Positions 33,326 to 41,264 of a DNA stretch of 64,000 bases are shown here, piece by piece. The stretch covers positions 21,840-85,839 of the forward strand of contig JBFLYK010000034.1 of NCBI GenBank assembly GCA_040756995.1, read 5' to 3'. The stretch's first letter is position 1; each line of letters begins with the position of its first letter. Source of the stretch: BP-133 sp040756995. Its GTDB lineage: Bacteria > Actinomycetota > Acidimicrobiia > IMCC26256 > BP-133. The position numbers and the translations under genes were made by a program. The notes under the pieces were generated by a model that saw nothing but the letters and a program-made list of their open reading frames with translations, ran no database searches and was not told the DNA's origin.

Positions 33326-34534
33326 TCACGAACGCGGCACGTCCCGCCAGGGCAGGTCCTTGTCGGTCCGGGGCTCGCCGGGCAGACCCAGCACCCGCTC
33401 ACCGAGGATGTTGCGCAGCACCTCGGAGGTACCGCCCTCGATCGAGTTCGCCCGGGACCGGAGGAAGAAGTACCGGGGGTCGCCGGTGAAGAACCCGACC
33501 GATTCCCGGCGGGGGCTGTCGTAGTCGGTGTAGAGCTGCCCCTCGGCGCCCATGATGTCGACGCACAGTTCGGAAATCGCCTGGTTGAGCTCGGCGAAGG
33601 TGAGCTTGGCCACCGAGCCCTCGGGGCCGGGCGTGCCGACCCGGCGCATCTGTCCGGCCCGGATGTTGGTCAGCCGGTTGACCTCGGCGGCGACCCACAG
33701 CTTCATGAGCTCGTCGCGCTTGACCGGGTCCTGGCAGCCGGTCCGCTTCCAGACGTCGACGGCCACGGCGATCGCGCCGCTCCCCCGCTTGGCCCGGCCG
33801 CCGCCGATGGACACCCGCTCGTTCATGAGGGTGGTCATGGCCACCCGCCATCCCTCGCCCTCGCCGCCGAGGCGGAGGCTGTCGGGCAGGCGGACGTCGC
33901 TCAGGTACACCTCGTTGAACTCGGCGTCGCCGGTCATCTGCCGCAGCGGCCGGACGTCGACACCGGGCGCCTGCATGTCGCAGATGAAGTAGGTCAGGCC
34001 CAGGTGCTTGGGAAGGTCGGGGTCGGTCCGGGCCACCAGCAGCCCGAAGCGGGAGATGTGGGCCAGCGTGGTCCACACCTTCTGGCCGTTGACGATCCAC
34101 TCGTCGCCGTCCCGCACGGCCCGGGTGGCCAGCCCGGCGAGGTCGGAGCCGGCGCCGGGCTCGGAGAACAGCTGGCACCAGATCTCCTCGCCGGTGAACA
34201 ACGGCCGCAGGTAGCGGGCCCGCTGCTCGGGGGTGCCGTGGACGGCGATGGTGGGGGCGGCCATCCCCATGCCGATGATGTTGCGGGCGGCGTCGGGGGC
34301 CGGCGCCCCGGCCGTGGCCAGAGCCTGATCGACGATCCGCTGCAGCTTGGGGGCCAGCCCCAGCCCGCCGGCGCCCTCCGGGAAATGGACCCAGGCCAGC
34401 CCGGCATCGAACTGGGCTCCGAGGAACGTCGTGCGGTCGGTCTGACCGGGCGGGAAGGCGGCCAGCAGCTCGTCGACCCGGCGCTGGATGTCGGCGGCCT
34501 CGGCGGTGGGGACTTCGGAGACGGTCGCAGTCAT
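33326..34534 (-). CDS. Acyl-CoA dehydrogenase
   Basis: A 402-residue acyl-CoA dehydrogenase. CQLFSEPGAGSDLAGLATRA (about 121-140) is the flavin loop, NGQKVWTTLAHISRFGLL follows, and SIEGGTSEVLRNILGERVLG ends the helical domain. The N-terminal domain (WVHFPEGAGGLGL, NIIGMGMAAPTIAVHGT) is complete. It is the first enzyme gene of the operon, 26 bases after the MarR gene and 16 bases before the next dehydrogenase. Similar multi-dehydrogenase operons occur in steroid and terpene catabolism of actinobacteria. Confidence 0.85.
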   Translation of the reverse strand: MTATVSEVPTAEAADIQRRVDELLAAFPPGQTDRTTFLGAQFDAGLAWVHFPEGAGGLGLAPKLQRIVDQALATAGAPAPDAARNIIGMGMAAPTIAVHGTPEQRARYLRPLFTGEEIWCQLFSEPGAGSDLAGLATRAVRDGDEWIVNGQKVWTTLAHISRFGLLVARTDPDLPKHLGLTYFICDMQAPGVDVRPLRQMTGDAEFNEVYLSDVRLPDSLRLGGEGEGWRVAMTTLMNERVSIGGGRAKRGSGAIAVAVDVWKRTGCQDPVKRDELMKLWVAAEVNRLTNIRAGQMRRVGTPGPEGSVAKLTFAELNQAISELCVDIMGAEGQLYTDYDSPRRESVGFFTGDPRYFFLRSRANSIEGGTSEVLRNILGERVLGLPGEPRTDKDLPWRDVPRS

Positions 34535-34560
34535 GCTTCGACACTACCGACGGTCGCCGC

Positions 34561-35034
34561 TCACTCCCGCAACGCCAGGAGCTCGAGGGTGAACCGCTCG
34601 AGGAGTTCACCGAGGATCTCCCGGTCCTTCTCGGGCCACGGCTCGAGGATCTCGGCCACCGTCTTCTGCCACTCGACCCGCATCCGCTGGAGGGCGTCGA
34701 TGCCGGCCTCGGTCACCTCGAGGAGGATGGCCCGGCCGTCGATCGGGTCCTGGGTGCGGACGACGAGTCCGAGCTCCTCGAGCTGGCGGACCTGGCGGCT
34801 GACGGTGGGCACGGCCACCCCCAGACCGGCGGCGACGTCGGAGAGCCGCCCGCCCCCGCCGTCCTGACCCTGGAAGGCCAGGATCTGATTGAGAAGCGGG
34901 TAGGCCGACCGCTCCAGCGTCAGACCGCCGCGGGCGGAGACGAGGTCGTGGAGGCGCATGAGGCTCGCCTGGCGCGTCAGGAGCGCGAGCGACCCCGCGA
35001 CCATTTCCACGCCCACGTCGTCCGCCGGCAACAT
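34561..35034 (-). CDS. MarR-family regulator of the acyl-CoA dehydrogenase operon
   Basis: A 157-residue winged-helix MarR protein. The recognition region is LSDVAAGLGVAVPTVSR then QVRQLEELGLVVRTQDPIDG (about 63-100), with the wing RAILLEVTEAG. It heads the minus operon and would regulate itself and the dehydrogenases. Start choice: the ATG at 35034 is used because a TAGATT box (minus strand, 35048-35043) ends 8 bases before it, suggesting a leaderless transcript; a TTG at 35079 would add 15 residues. Ligand is probably the acyl-CoA substrate of the operon, by analogy. Confidence 0.8.
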   Translation of the reverse strand: MLPADDVGVEMVAGSLALLTRQASLMRLHDLVSARGGLTLERSAYPLLNQILAFQGQDGGGGRLSDVAAGLGVAVPTVSRQVRQLEELGLVVRTQDPIDGRAILLEVTEAGIDALQRMRVEWQKTVAEILEPWPEKDREILGELLERFTLELLALRE

Positions 35035-35112
35035 TTCGCCGAAATCTACTAGTTGTTTGTATTGGCTTACTACTGGCAACGACGGTTCACATTCGCCGGG
35101 CCTTCAGGCGCG

Positions 35113-35148
35113 GTTCCGCCCCCGCCAGGGGATCGGCGGGGGCGGAAC
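35113..35148 (-). terminator. Hairpin terminator after YceI gene
   Basis: GTTCCGCCCCCGCC (35113-35126) and GGCGGGGGCGGAAC (35135-35148) form a perfect 14-bp stem with an 8-base loop, 18 bases downstream of the YceI stop. No T-run follows. Confidence 0.75.
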
Positions 35149-35166
35149 GGGGAGGAGCGGGCGGGG

Positions 35167-35760
35167 TCAGCTCTGCTTGACGGCCTCCGCTTCGATCTCG
35201 ATGGCGACCTTCTTGCCGACGAGGACGCCACCGGTCTCGAGCGCCTGGTTCCAGGACAGGCCGAAGGCCTCCCGGTCGAGCTCGGCCTTGGCCGAGAAGC
35301 CGAGCCGCACGCCGCCCCAGGGGTCGGTGGCGCCGCCCTCGAACGTGAGGTCGAGCGGGACCGGCCGGGTCACGCCCTTGATCGTCAGGTCGCCCTCGAC
35401 GACGTACTGGCCCTGGCCGACCTGGCGGACGGACCGGCTCTGGTAGGTCATCGTGGGCCAGGCCTCGACGTCGAAGAAGTCGCCGGAGCGGAGGTGGCCG
35501 TCGCGCTGCTCGTCACGGGTGTCGATGCTGGCCGTCTGGATCGTGACCGACACCGAGGACTCCAGCGGGTTCTCGGCGATGTTGACGGTCCCGGCGAAGT
35601 CGGAGAACCGGCCCCGCGTCTTCGACACCATCAGGTGGCGGACGGCGAAGCCCACCTGGCTGTGGCTGGCGTCGAGGGCGTACGTGCCGGCGGCCGGCAG
35701 CTCTTCGTTGCCCACGAGGCGGATGGCCGGGTTGCTGGTGGAAGTGGTGGTCGGGCTCAT
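35167..35760 (-). CDS. YceI-family lipocalin-like protein
   Basis: A 197-residue YceI protein with an eight-stranded barrel that binds isoprenoid or other amphiphilic molecules. Family marks are GTYALDASHSQVGFAVRHLM (about 24-43), GRFSDFAGTVNI, SVSVTIQTASIDTRDEQRDGH and the closing VGKKVAIEIEAEAV. No signal peptide is seen, so a cytosolic form is likely. The ATG at 35760 has GGAACGGAGGAGTCCGC in front, a clear ribosome binding site; the longer open frame is not needed. It is divergent from a MarR gene with a perfect operator between them, so expression probably responds to that regulator's ligand. Confidence 0.9.
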   Translation of the reverse strand: MSPTTTSTSNPAIRLVGNEELPAAGTYALDASHSQVGFAVRHLMVSKTRGRFSDFAGTVNIAENPLESSVSVTIQTASIDTRDEQRDGHLRSGDFFDVEAWPTMTYQSRSVRQVGQGQYVVEGDLTIKGVTRPVPLDLTFEGGATDPWGGVRLGFSAKAELDREAFGLSWNQALETGGVLVGKKVAIEIEAEAVKQS

Positions 35761-35793
35761 GCGGACTCCTCCGTTCCGGAAACTGAACTTGAT

Positions 35794-35816
35794 CTTGCAA
35801 TCGTTGTTGTTGCAAG
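35794..35816. promoter_or_regulatory. Perfect MarR-type operator between YceI and MarR genes
   Basis: CTTGCAA and TTGCAAG are perfect 7-bp inverted repeats around a 9-base spacer. A second half-related dyad TTGC-GCGT-GCAA lies at 35835-35846. Both are in the 112-base divergent gap, where they could repress both genes. Confidence 0.65.
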
Positions 35817-35859
35817 CACTGTACGCCTCAACCGTTGCGCGTGCAAGTTCTATTCCGGC

Positions 35860-35865
35860 TATCGT
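35860..35865 (+). promoter_or_regulatory. -10 box of a probable leaderless promoter for MarR
   Basis: TATCGT fits TANNNT and ends 7 bases before the ATG at 35873. No ribosome binding site is visible. The dyad at 35835-35846 falls in the -35 region, consistent with autoregulation. Confidence 0.5.
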
Positions 35866-35872
35866 GGATTCC

Positions 35873-36349
35873 ATGGGAGGTCCGCTCGACGATGATCGGC
35901 TGACGGCCGTCGGTCTCTTCTTCGAGACCGCCGCCGGGCTCGAACACGCGCTGGGCCGCCATCTCGACAGCTACGGGCTGCCCCGGGTCTGGCTCGAGGT
36001 GCTGCTGCGGGTGGCCCGATCGCCCCGGGGTCAGCTCCGCATGGCAGATCTGGCCGCCCAGGTAGCCCTGTCGCCCAGCGGGCTCACCCGGGCGGTCGAC
36101 AAGATCGAGGAGGCGGGGCTGGTCGCCCGCGTGAGCTGCCCGTCGGATCGGCGGGGGGCCTTCGTGCAACTCACCGAGGCAGGCCGGGAACGCCTCGAAT
36201 CAATCATCCCGGCCCACCTGACCCACGTGGAGGAAAGCTTTACCGGGCTGCTCTCCCCAACAGAACTGGCCCGTTTCACGGCCACGCTGCGCAAGCTGCG
36301 CGACCACCTCAACCCGGGAGCTGCCCAGCTCACCCCCGAGTACCGCTGA
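35873..36349 (+). CDS. MarR-family regulator divergent from YceI
   Basis: A 158-residue winged-helix MarR protein. The DNA-binding region is MADLAAQVALSPSGLTRAVD and KIEEAGLVARVSCPSDRRG (about 58-96), with VQLTEAGRERL as the wing. The N-terminal helix contains AGLEHALGRHLDSYGL, the dimerisation segment. The ATG at 35873 is set by a TATCGT box 7 bases upstream; the long open frame in front is antisense to YceI. It ends 11 bases before the stop of the BldC homologue (convergent). It probably represses YceI and itself through the CTTGCAA-N9-TTGCAAG site. Confidence 0.85.
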   Translation: MGGPLDDDRLTAVGLFFETAAGLEHALGRHLDSYGLPRVWLEVLLRVARSPRGQLRMADLAAQVALSPSGLTRAVDKIEEAGLVARVSCPSDRRGAFVQLTEAGRERLESIIPAHLTHVEESFTGLLSPTELARFTATLRKLRDHLNPGAAQLTPEYR

Positions 36350-36360
36350 CTGTCAGCGCT

Positions 36361-36558
36361 TCAGGCCGACTTCTGCTCCTCGAGGTGCCGCATGATCTCG
36401 GCGGCGTTGAATCGGCGGTGCCCGCCCAGCGTGCGGATGGCGGAGATCTTGCCGGACTGGGCCCAGCGGGTGACGGTCTTTGGGTTGACCCGGAAGATCT
36501 CAGCGACCTCGTTGGGTGTCAGGAGGGCGGAGGGGTCGATCTGGGGCTGCTCTTGCAT
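36361..36558 (-). CDS. bldC: Second BldC-type DNA-binding protein
   Basis: A 65-residue single winged-helix protein nearly identical in its core to the one at 1727: LLTPNEVAEIFRVNPKTVTR, RWAQSGKISAIRTLGGHRRF. The N-terminal MQEQPQIDPSA extension and the C-terminal EEQKSA differ. The ATG at 36558 has GAGGAAGGACACCC on the minus strand as ribosome binding site. It stands alone, with about 140 bases of upstream DNA before the acyltransferase gene. The family is firm; whether this or the first copy is the orthologue of Streptomyces BldC is not settled. Confidence 0.9.
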   Translation of the reverse strand: MQEQPQIDPSALLTPNEVAEIFRVNPKTVTRWAQSGKISAIRTLGGHRRFNAAEIMRHLEEQKSA

Positions 36559-36696
36559 CGGGTGTCCTTCCTCATTCGGGGGGTACCGAGACTGGCCTCA
36601 GGCACGTTCGCGGCATTCGTCTCATAACGGACAACGCCGGAAACCCGCAGTCATGACGCGGACAGTGAGGAAAGTTTTCGGGAAGTCGGACCGGGC

Positions 36697-38139
36697 CTAA
36701 ACGGGCCAGGCGTCGAGGGTGTCGACGAACTGCTGCCGGATGCGGTCGCTCAGGTCGTCGACGTCTTCCGGACCGAGCCCGACGGTGGGGACGGGCGGCA
36801 GCACGGCGACGTCGACCGTGCCGGGCCGGGCGACCATCGACGCCCGCCACATGATCTCCCCGGCGTTGCGGATGACGACGGGCACCACCGGCACCTCGGC
36901 CTGGACGGCGATGTGGAAGGCGCCCTTCTTGAACCGGCCCAGCGTCGGGGTGGCCGAGCGCGTCCCCTCGGGGGCGATGGCCAGGGAGACGCCCGACCGC
37001 AGCTTCTCCACCACCGGGGCCAGGGCGGCCCGGCTCTGGGACCGGTCGCCCCGTTCCACGTAGGCCACCCCGGCCAGGGCGCCCAGGGGGGCGAAGATCG
37101 GGTCCCGGGCCAGTTCAGCCTTGGCCACGGCGGTGAAGTCACGCCGCAGGAGCCGGGCGATGACGATCACGTCGAAGCTCGACTGGTGGTTGAAGACGAA
37201 CACCGCCGGCCGATGGGACCAGAGGTGCTCCTCCCCGGTCACCTGGATCTCCACCCCGGCCAGGCCCATCGCCACCTCGGGGCCGACGGTGGCCACCAGG
37301 TTGAGGGCCGCGCTCCGGCTGCGGTTGAGCAGACCGATGCCGAGGCCAACGCCGAGGGTCGTGGCGATCCCGCCGAGGGCCGCCGCGGTGCGGACGACGG
37401 GGACGAGACCGGGGCGGCCCCGGGGCTCGAAGCAGTGGATCGGCCAACCCCGTTCGGCCGCCACCCGGGCCAGACCCGAGGCCGGGTTGAGCGGTCGGGG
37501 CCGGCCGACGGTCTCGAGGAACTCGACGTCCTCGTCGCCGTTGGCGTAGCCGTGGCTCTCGGCCAGCTTCACGCCGTTCTCAGCGGCGAAGGCGGCCACG
37601 GCGTCGGCCTTGTTGCGGCCCCAGAGGACCGGTCCCTCGATGCGGCCGGTGAGGCGCCCGTCCTCGACTTCGATCTTCGTGCAGAGGACGTGCTCGATGC
37701 CCAGATCGGCGGCTAGCGGCCCGGCCTGGAACCTGGTGGCCGAGGAGGCCAGGGCCACCGTGTGCCCTTTGCGCTGATGGGCCTTCACGATCGCCCGGGC
37801 CTCGGGGTAGACGGTGCCCGCCACCCGCTCCCGGAAGAGGCGCTCGCCGAGTTCGAGGAGGGCCTCCTCCCGGCGGCCCCGGGCCGCCTCGGCGGCGATG
37901 GTCATCAGGGCGGTGACGTCGCTCCCCCGCAGCTGCATGTCGAGACCGGCCAGGAGCGAACGGACCATCATCTGGGGGTCGACCTTGCGCCGGCGGATGG
38001 CGTCGAGAACGAACGCCTCGGCCGAGTAGCCGGCGATGAGCGTGCCGTCGAAGTCGAAGAAGGCGCCGACCTCGGGGCCTTCCGGGCCGGCCTCGATCTC
38101 GGCCAGCAGGAGGCGCAGCTCCTCTTTGGTCTTGCTCAT
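36697..38139 (-). CDS. HAD-IB phosphatase fused to 1-acylglycerol-3-phosphate acyltransferase (PlsC)
   Basis: A 480-residue two-domain protein. Residues 20-220 are a HAD-IB (SerB-like) hydrolase with nucleophile motif FFDFDGTL, motif II ASSAT and motif III GNGDEDVEF-like YANGDEDVEF. Residues 270-480 are an LPLAT acyltransferase with the HX4D motif NHQSSFDV, VAYVERGDRSQSR, and EGTRS. A hydrophobic stretch near 250-270 may seat it on the membrane. This fusion is known in actinobacteria and is thought to act in lysophosphatidate acylation and phosphate release in lipid synthesis. Its ATG overlaps the stop of the PlsB-like gene, so both acylation steps of phospholipid synthesis are co-expressed. 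Confidence 0.85.
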   Translation of the reverse strand: MSKTKEELRLLLAEIEAGPEGPEVGAFFDFDGTLIAGYSAEAFVLDAIRRRKVDPQMMVRSLLAGLDMQLRGSDVTALMTIAAEAARGRREEALLELGERLFRERVAGTVYPEARAIVKAHQRKGHTVALASSATRFQAGPLAADLGIEHVLCTKIEVEDGRLTGRIEGPVLWGRNKADAVAAFAAENGVKLAESHGYANGDEDVEFLETVGRPRPLNPASGLARVAAERGWPIHCFEPRGRPGLVPVVRTAAALGGIATTLGVGLGIGLLNRSRSAALNLVATVGPEVAMGLAGVEIQVTGEEHLWSHRPAVFVFNHQSSFDVIVIARLLRRDFTAVAKAELARDPIFAPLGALAGVAYVERGDRSQSRAALAPVVEKLRSGVSLAIAPEGTRSATPTLGRFKKGAFHIAVQAEVPVVPVVIRNAGEIMWRASMVARPGTVDVAVLPPVPTVGLGPEDVDDLSDRIRQQFVDTLDAWPV

Positions 38140-40055
38140 CCCGGGCCCTCCTCGGTGGTGCGCTCCAGGGCGGCGACGGCCAGGCGCCGCAGGCTGTCGA
38201 CCCGGTCGACGACCTCCCGCAGCTCAACGGCGAAGGCCTCCCGCCGGCGGGCCAGCTCCCCGGTCTCCTCGGGATCGGGGCCGGGATCGGCCAGCAGGCC
38301 CCGACCACCGGCCAGCGAGATGGCGTTGCGGAACAGCTCCTTGGAGATCGACTCGCCGGAGTGGATCCGCTGCTGCAGCCGGTACTGGCGGCCAACGCCG
38401 ATGCACTCGTCGAGGAACGAGGTCTCGTCGACGGGGCCCGGCGGGTGGGCGGCCAGCCGGTCGGCGACCACCATGTAGGCCTCGAGGAACGAACCGAGCA
38501 CCCGGTGGCCGAGAAAGAGCGGCAGCTCGGCCAGGCCGGTGGCGATGGCCGTGGGATCAGCCGCTTTGCGCTCCCAGTCGGGGTCGAGGATGGCCAGCTC
38601 GGCCCGCAGCTCCTCGGCGAACTCCGGCTTGGCGGCGAAGAAGAACTCGAACTTGAGCAGGTCCCGCAGCCGCAGCGCCTCCGCCCAGGCCCGGGCGCCG
38701 AGGTCACTGTCTTTGGCGGCTCCCGCCGCCTCTATCAGGGGGACACCCCCTGTCCCCCGGGCCCCGGGGTGCCCGACCGGCCGCCGGACCAGGTGGAGCA
38801 GCACCAGCTCGGTGATGGCCCGGGTGACGAAGAAGTGGATGATCCGGTTGCGGGAGTACGCCGCCACGAGGTGCTGGTTCTCGCCGATGCCGTAGACCGG
38901 TTCGACACCGCCGGTGAAGCGGGTGACGACCCTGGTGCTGACGAGGGCCTCGAGTGCCGGCTGGAGCCCCCCGGGGGCGGCCAGGTCGACGGTGCCGGCC
39001 TGGGGCAGCTTGCGGACGGCGACGTAGTCGAGCAGCGGGTCGAGCACGGAGCGGATCTCGGCCGGGGTGAGCGCCCGGTCGCCGAGGCCCAGCAGGGCCA
39101 GGGTGAGCAGCGACGTGGGCGTGATCGGCGTCACCCGGTTGATGCGGTGGAGGACCTCGAAGGCGATCTTTTCGGTGGCGAGCTTGCGAACGGTTCGGAC
39201 CTGCCGGAGCGAGACCGGTTCGGCGAAGTTGATGTAAGCCTTCCCCAGCCGCTGGCCCTGCGACCGGATGTACTTGAGCATCCAGGCCAGGCTCTCGGCC
39301 TTCTTCTCGGCGCCGTGCTCCTCGGCGGCCATGGCCGCCACCTCCTGGAGCTGGTCGTAGGCGATCGACACCGGCACGAGGAAGACGTCGTCGACGCCCC
39401 GTTCCCGGAAGGCCTCGACCAGATAGCTGAGGACGCCGAGGCGGGGTGGGCGGAGCTTGCCCGTCCGGGACCGGCCGCCCTCCAGGTACCACTCGAGGTT
39501 GTAGCGCCGCTCGACGAGGTAGCCGAGGTAGGCCCGTAGGGCCACCTTGTAGACGGCGTCGTCCTTGATGGACCGGCGGATGAAGACGATGCCGCTGCGC
39601 CGCAGGATCGGCCCCATGGGCCAGAACGAGACGTTCACGCCGCCGAGGACGTGGTTGCAGGGCAGCCCGGCCCGGCCAAGGGCGCCGCGGAGGATGAAGG
39701 GGTCGAGATACGACTTGTGGCTGGGGAGGAAGACGAGGGCGTGCCGGTGGTTCAGGGTCCGGAGACCGTCGAGCGCGTCGGTGTCGACCTCGATGTCGTA
39801 GGCCCGGAGGGCGAAGCGGGCCAGCCGGTCGATCGCTCCCAGGGCCAGCTCGCTCTGCACGGCCACCATCTCGCGGAGCGCGGCCCGGGCCTCCCGCTCG
39901 AGGTCGTGGCGGGATCGTGCGAGTTCGGTCGCCAGGCGGCCGAGACTCTCCCGGAAGGCGGGGCCGGCCACGATCTCGGCCACGACCCGGTCGGGGTCGC
40001 GATCGGCGCCGCCGGCGGAAGCCCGAGCGGCGAAGTCGAAGTCGGCCACGCCCAC
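38136..40055 (-). CDS. PlsB-like glycerol-3-phosphate acyltransferase
   Basis: A 639-residue membrane-associated acyltransferase for the first step of phospholipid synthesis, sn-1 acylation of glycerol-3-phosphate. Motif I is FLPSHKSYLDPF, motif II GGVNVSFWPMGPILRRSG and GIVFIRRS, motif III YLEGGRSRTGKLRPPRLG, and motif IV VPVSIAYDQL, all in the N-terminal half as in PlsB. The C-terminal half is the helical PlsB extension. GTG at 40055 is chosen (another GTG at 40049), 20 bases after the stop of the CopD-like gene; the longer open frame runs antiparallel to nothing real and overlaps that gene. The PlsC fusion follows with an ATGA overlap. Confidence 0.85.
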   Translation of the reverse strand: MGVADFDFAARASAGGADRDPDRVVAEIVAGPAFRESLGRLATELARSRHDLEREARAALREMVAVQSELALGAIDRLARFALRAYDIEVDTDALDGLRTLNHRHALVFLPSHKSYLDPFILRGALGRAGLPCNHVLGGVNVSFWPMGPILRRSGIVFIRRSIKDDAVYKVALRAYLGYLVERRYNLEWYLEGGRSRTGKLRPPRLGVLSYLVEAFRERGVDDVFLVPVSIAYDQLQEVAAMAAEEHGAEKKAESLAWMLKYIRSQGQRLGKAYINFAEPVSLRQVRTVRKLATEKIAFEVLHRINRVTPITPTSLLTLALLGLGDRALTPAEIRSVLDPLLDYVAVRKLPQAGTVDLAAPGGLQPALEALVSTRVVTRFTGGVEPVYGIGENQHLVAAYSRNRIIHFFVTRAITELVLLHLVRRPVGHPGARGTGGVPLIEAAGAAKDSDLGARAWAEALRLRDLLKFEFFFAAKPEFAEELRAELAILDPDWERKAADPTAIATGLAELPLFLGHRVLGSFLEAYMVVADRLAAHPPGPVDETSFLDECIGVGRQYRLQQRIHSGESISKELFRNAISLAGGRGLLADPGPDPEETGELARRREAFAVELREVVDRVDSLRRLAVAALERTTEEGPG

Positions 40056-40075
40056 CAATCTGGCACGGACGGCGC

Positions 40076-40492
40076 TCAGCCGTGCAGTTGCACTCCGTAG
40101 AAGAGGGCCAGGAGGGACGTGAGGCCCGACAGGGCGCCCCAGATGGCGACGGCCTTCCTGGAGGAGGCATGGGTGTGGAGGGCGGCGCTGACGCCCGCGA
40201 GAGCGACGATGACGAGCTTGGCGAAGAGGGTGGCCTGCCAGGCGGTCGTCTGCTGGCCGAAATTGGTTTCGCTCAGGTTCCACAGCCCGGTCACGAACAG
40301 CACGCCGAACGCCGGCCAGGCGATCCGGTTGAACCGGCGGACCACGGTGCGGGGGACGTCGGGGCCGAGGGCCCGCAGGCCCGGGACCAGCCCGGCCAGG
40401 GTGAGCTGGCCGCCGACCCAGACGGTGGCGGCGAGGACGTGGAGGAAGAGCCGGAGCGTGTCGGTGTTGACCGGGAGCATGCCCCTGAGCAT
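40076..40492 (-). CDS. CopD-like four-helix membrane protein
   Basis: A 138-residue membrane protein with four predicted helices (about 12-38, 52-70, 84-106, 112-135). TLRLFLHVLAATVWVGGQL and RRFNRIAWPAFGVLFVTGLW carry the His/Trp pattern of CopD/DUF2269-type proteins that are linked to copper or heme. An in-frame ATG at 40480 (MLPVNTD) is an alternative start. It lies just upstream of the PlsB-like gene on the same strand; a functional tie is not evident. Confidence 0.65.
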   Translation of the reverse strand: MLRGMLPVNTDTLRLFLHVLAATVWVGGQLTLAGLVPGLRALGPDVPRTVVRRFNRIAWPAFGVLFVTGLWNLSETNFGQQTTAWQATLFAKLVIVALAGVSAALHTHASSRKAVAIWGALSGLTSLLALFYGVQLHG

Positions 40493-40539
40493 GGCGGCCG
40501 GGAACGCCGCCGCCGGAATCGCCCTCGGTCAGCGGCGGG

Positions 40540-41166
40540 TCAGGCCGCCCGGACCGCCCGCAGGAGGCGGACCAGCGGGCGGGAGGCCAGCCAGTCGTGG
40601 GGATCGATCTCGGTCTCGAGCTCGCCGTCGTCGTCGAGGACGACGCCGCTGGCGGCCAGCTCTGCGGGAGTGGCCTCGACCAGCCACTCGGCGAACAGGG
40701 CCGGGGCCTGCTCGTGGAGGGTGCGGAGAACCCGGGCCCGATCGACCGGACCCATGAGGGCGACGGGAATGACTTCGCCGCTGACCTCCCGCCAGATCTC
40801 GGCCTGGCCGAGCAGGTCGAGCACCCGCGGCGTCCATCCGCATTCGTGGCGGCGAAGCTTGCGCAGCCGGCGGACGAGCGGCTGGGCCTCGAGCCAGGCC
40901 AGGACCTCCGACCGGGCGTAGTGCCCGGTCAACGGGTCGGGGTCACCGAGGCCGAACTCGGCCCGCACCTCGGGGTCGGACGCTCCCAGCAGCAGGTCGT
41001 TGACCCATTCGGCGTAGAGAACGGGGGCGATCCGTTCGAGGAGATCGAGCACGGCGGCCCGGTGGTCGGACGGCATCTCGTCGAGCACGAACTCACGGCC
41101 GTCGACCGTGCGCCACACCTCGTCCTGGGTCAGCAGCGGGATGTAGGTCTCGCCGAGGATCCGCAC
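40540..41166 (-). CDS. Unknown protein with an internal duplication
   Basis: A 208-residue soluble protein of unknown function built of two related halves. LTQDEVWRTVDGREF...LYAEWVNDLL (about 11-60) matches LGQAEIWREVSGEVI...LFAEWLVEAT (about 117-165), each followed by a segment ending in WLEAQPLVRRLRKL or WLASRPLVRLLRAV. The repeat is rich in Leu, Arg and acidic residues and looks alpha-helical. No catalytic motif is seen. GTG at 41166 is the start: GGGAGG sits 8 bases upstream; a GTG at 41172 is too close to it. Neighbours are the CopD-like gene and a phytoene-dehydrogenase-like gene, neither of which suggests a role. Confidence 0.65.
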   Translation of the reverse strand: MRILGETYIPLLTQDEVWRTVDGREFVLDEMPSDHRAAVLDLLERIAPVLYAEWVNDLLLGASDPEVRAEFGLGDPDPLTGHYARSEVLAWLEAQPLVRRLRKLRRHECGWTPRVLDLLGQAEIWREVSGEVIPVALMGPVDRARVLRTLHEQAPALFAEWLVEATPAELAASGVVLDDDGELETEIDPHDWLASRPLVRLLRAVRAA

Positions 41167-41264
41167 CGTCACAACCTCCCGGGGGCCCGGGCCGGGCCCG
41201 TCCAAAGGGGGTAACGGGATTAAGACCGGCCTATGACGGGCTCAACGGAACTTCTGGGAAGACT

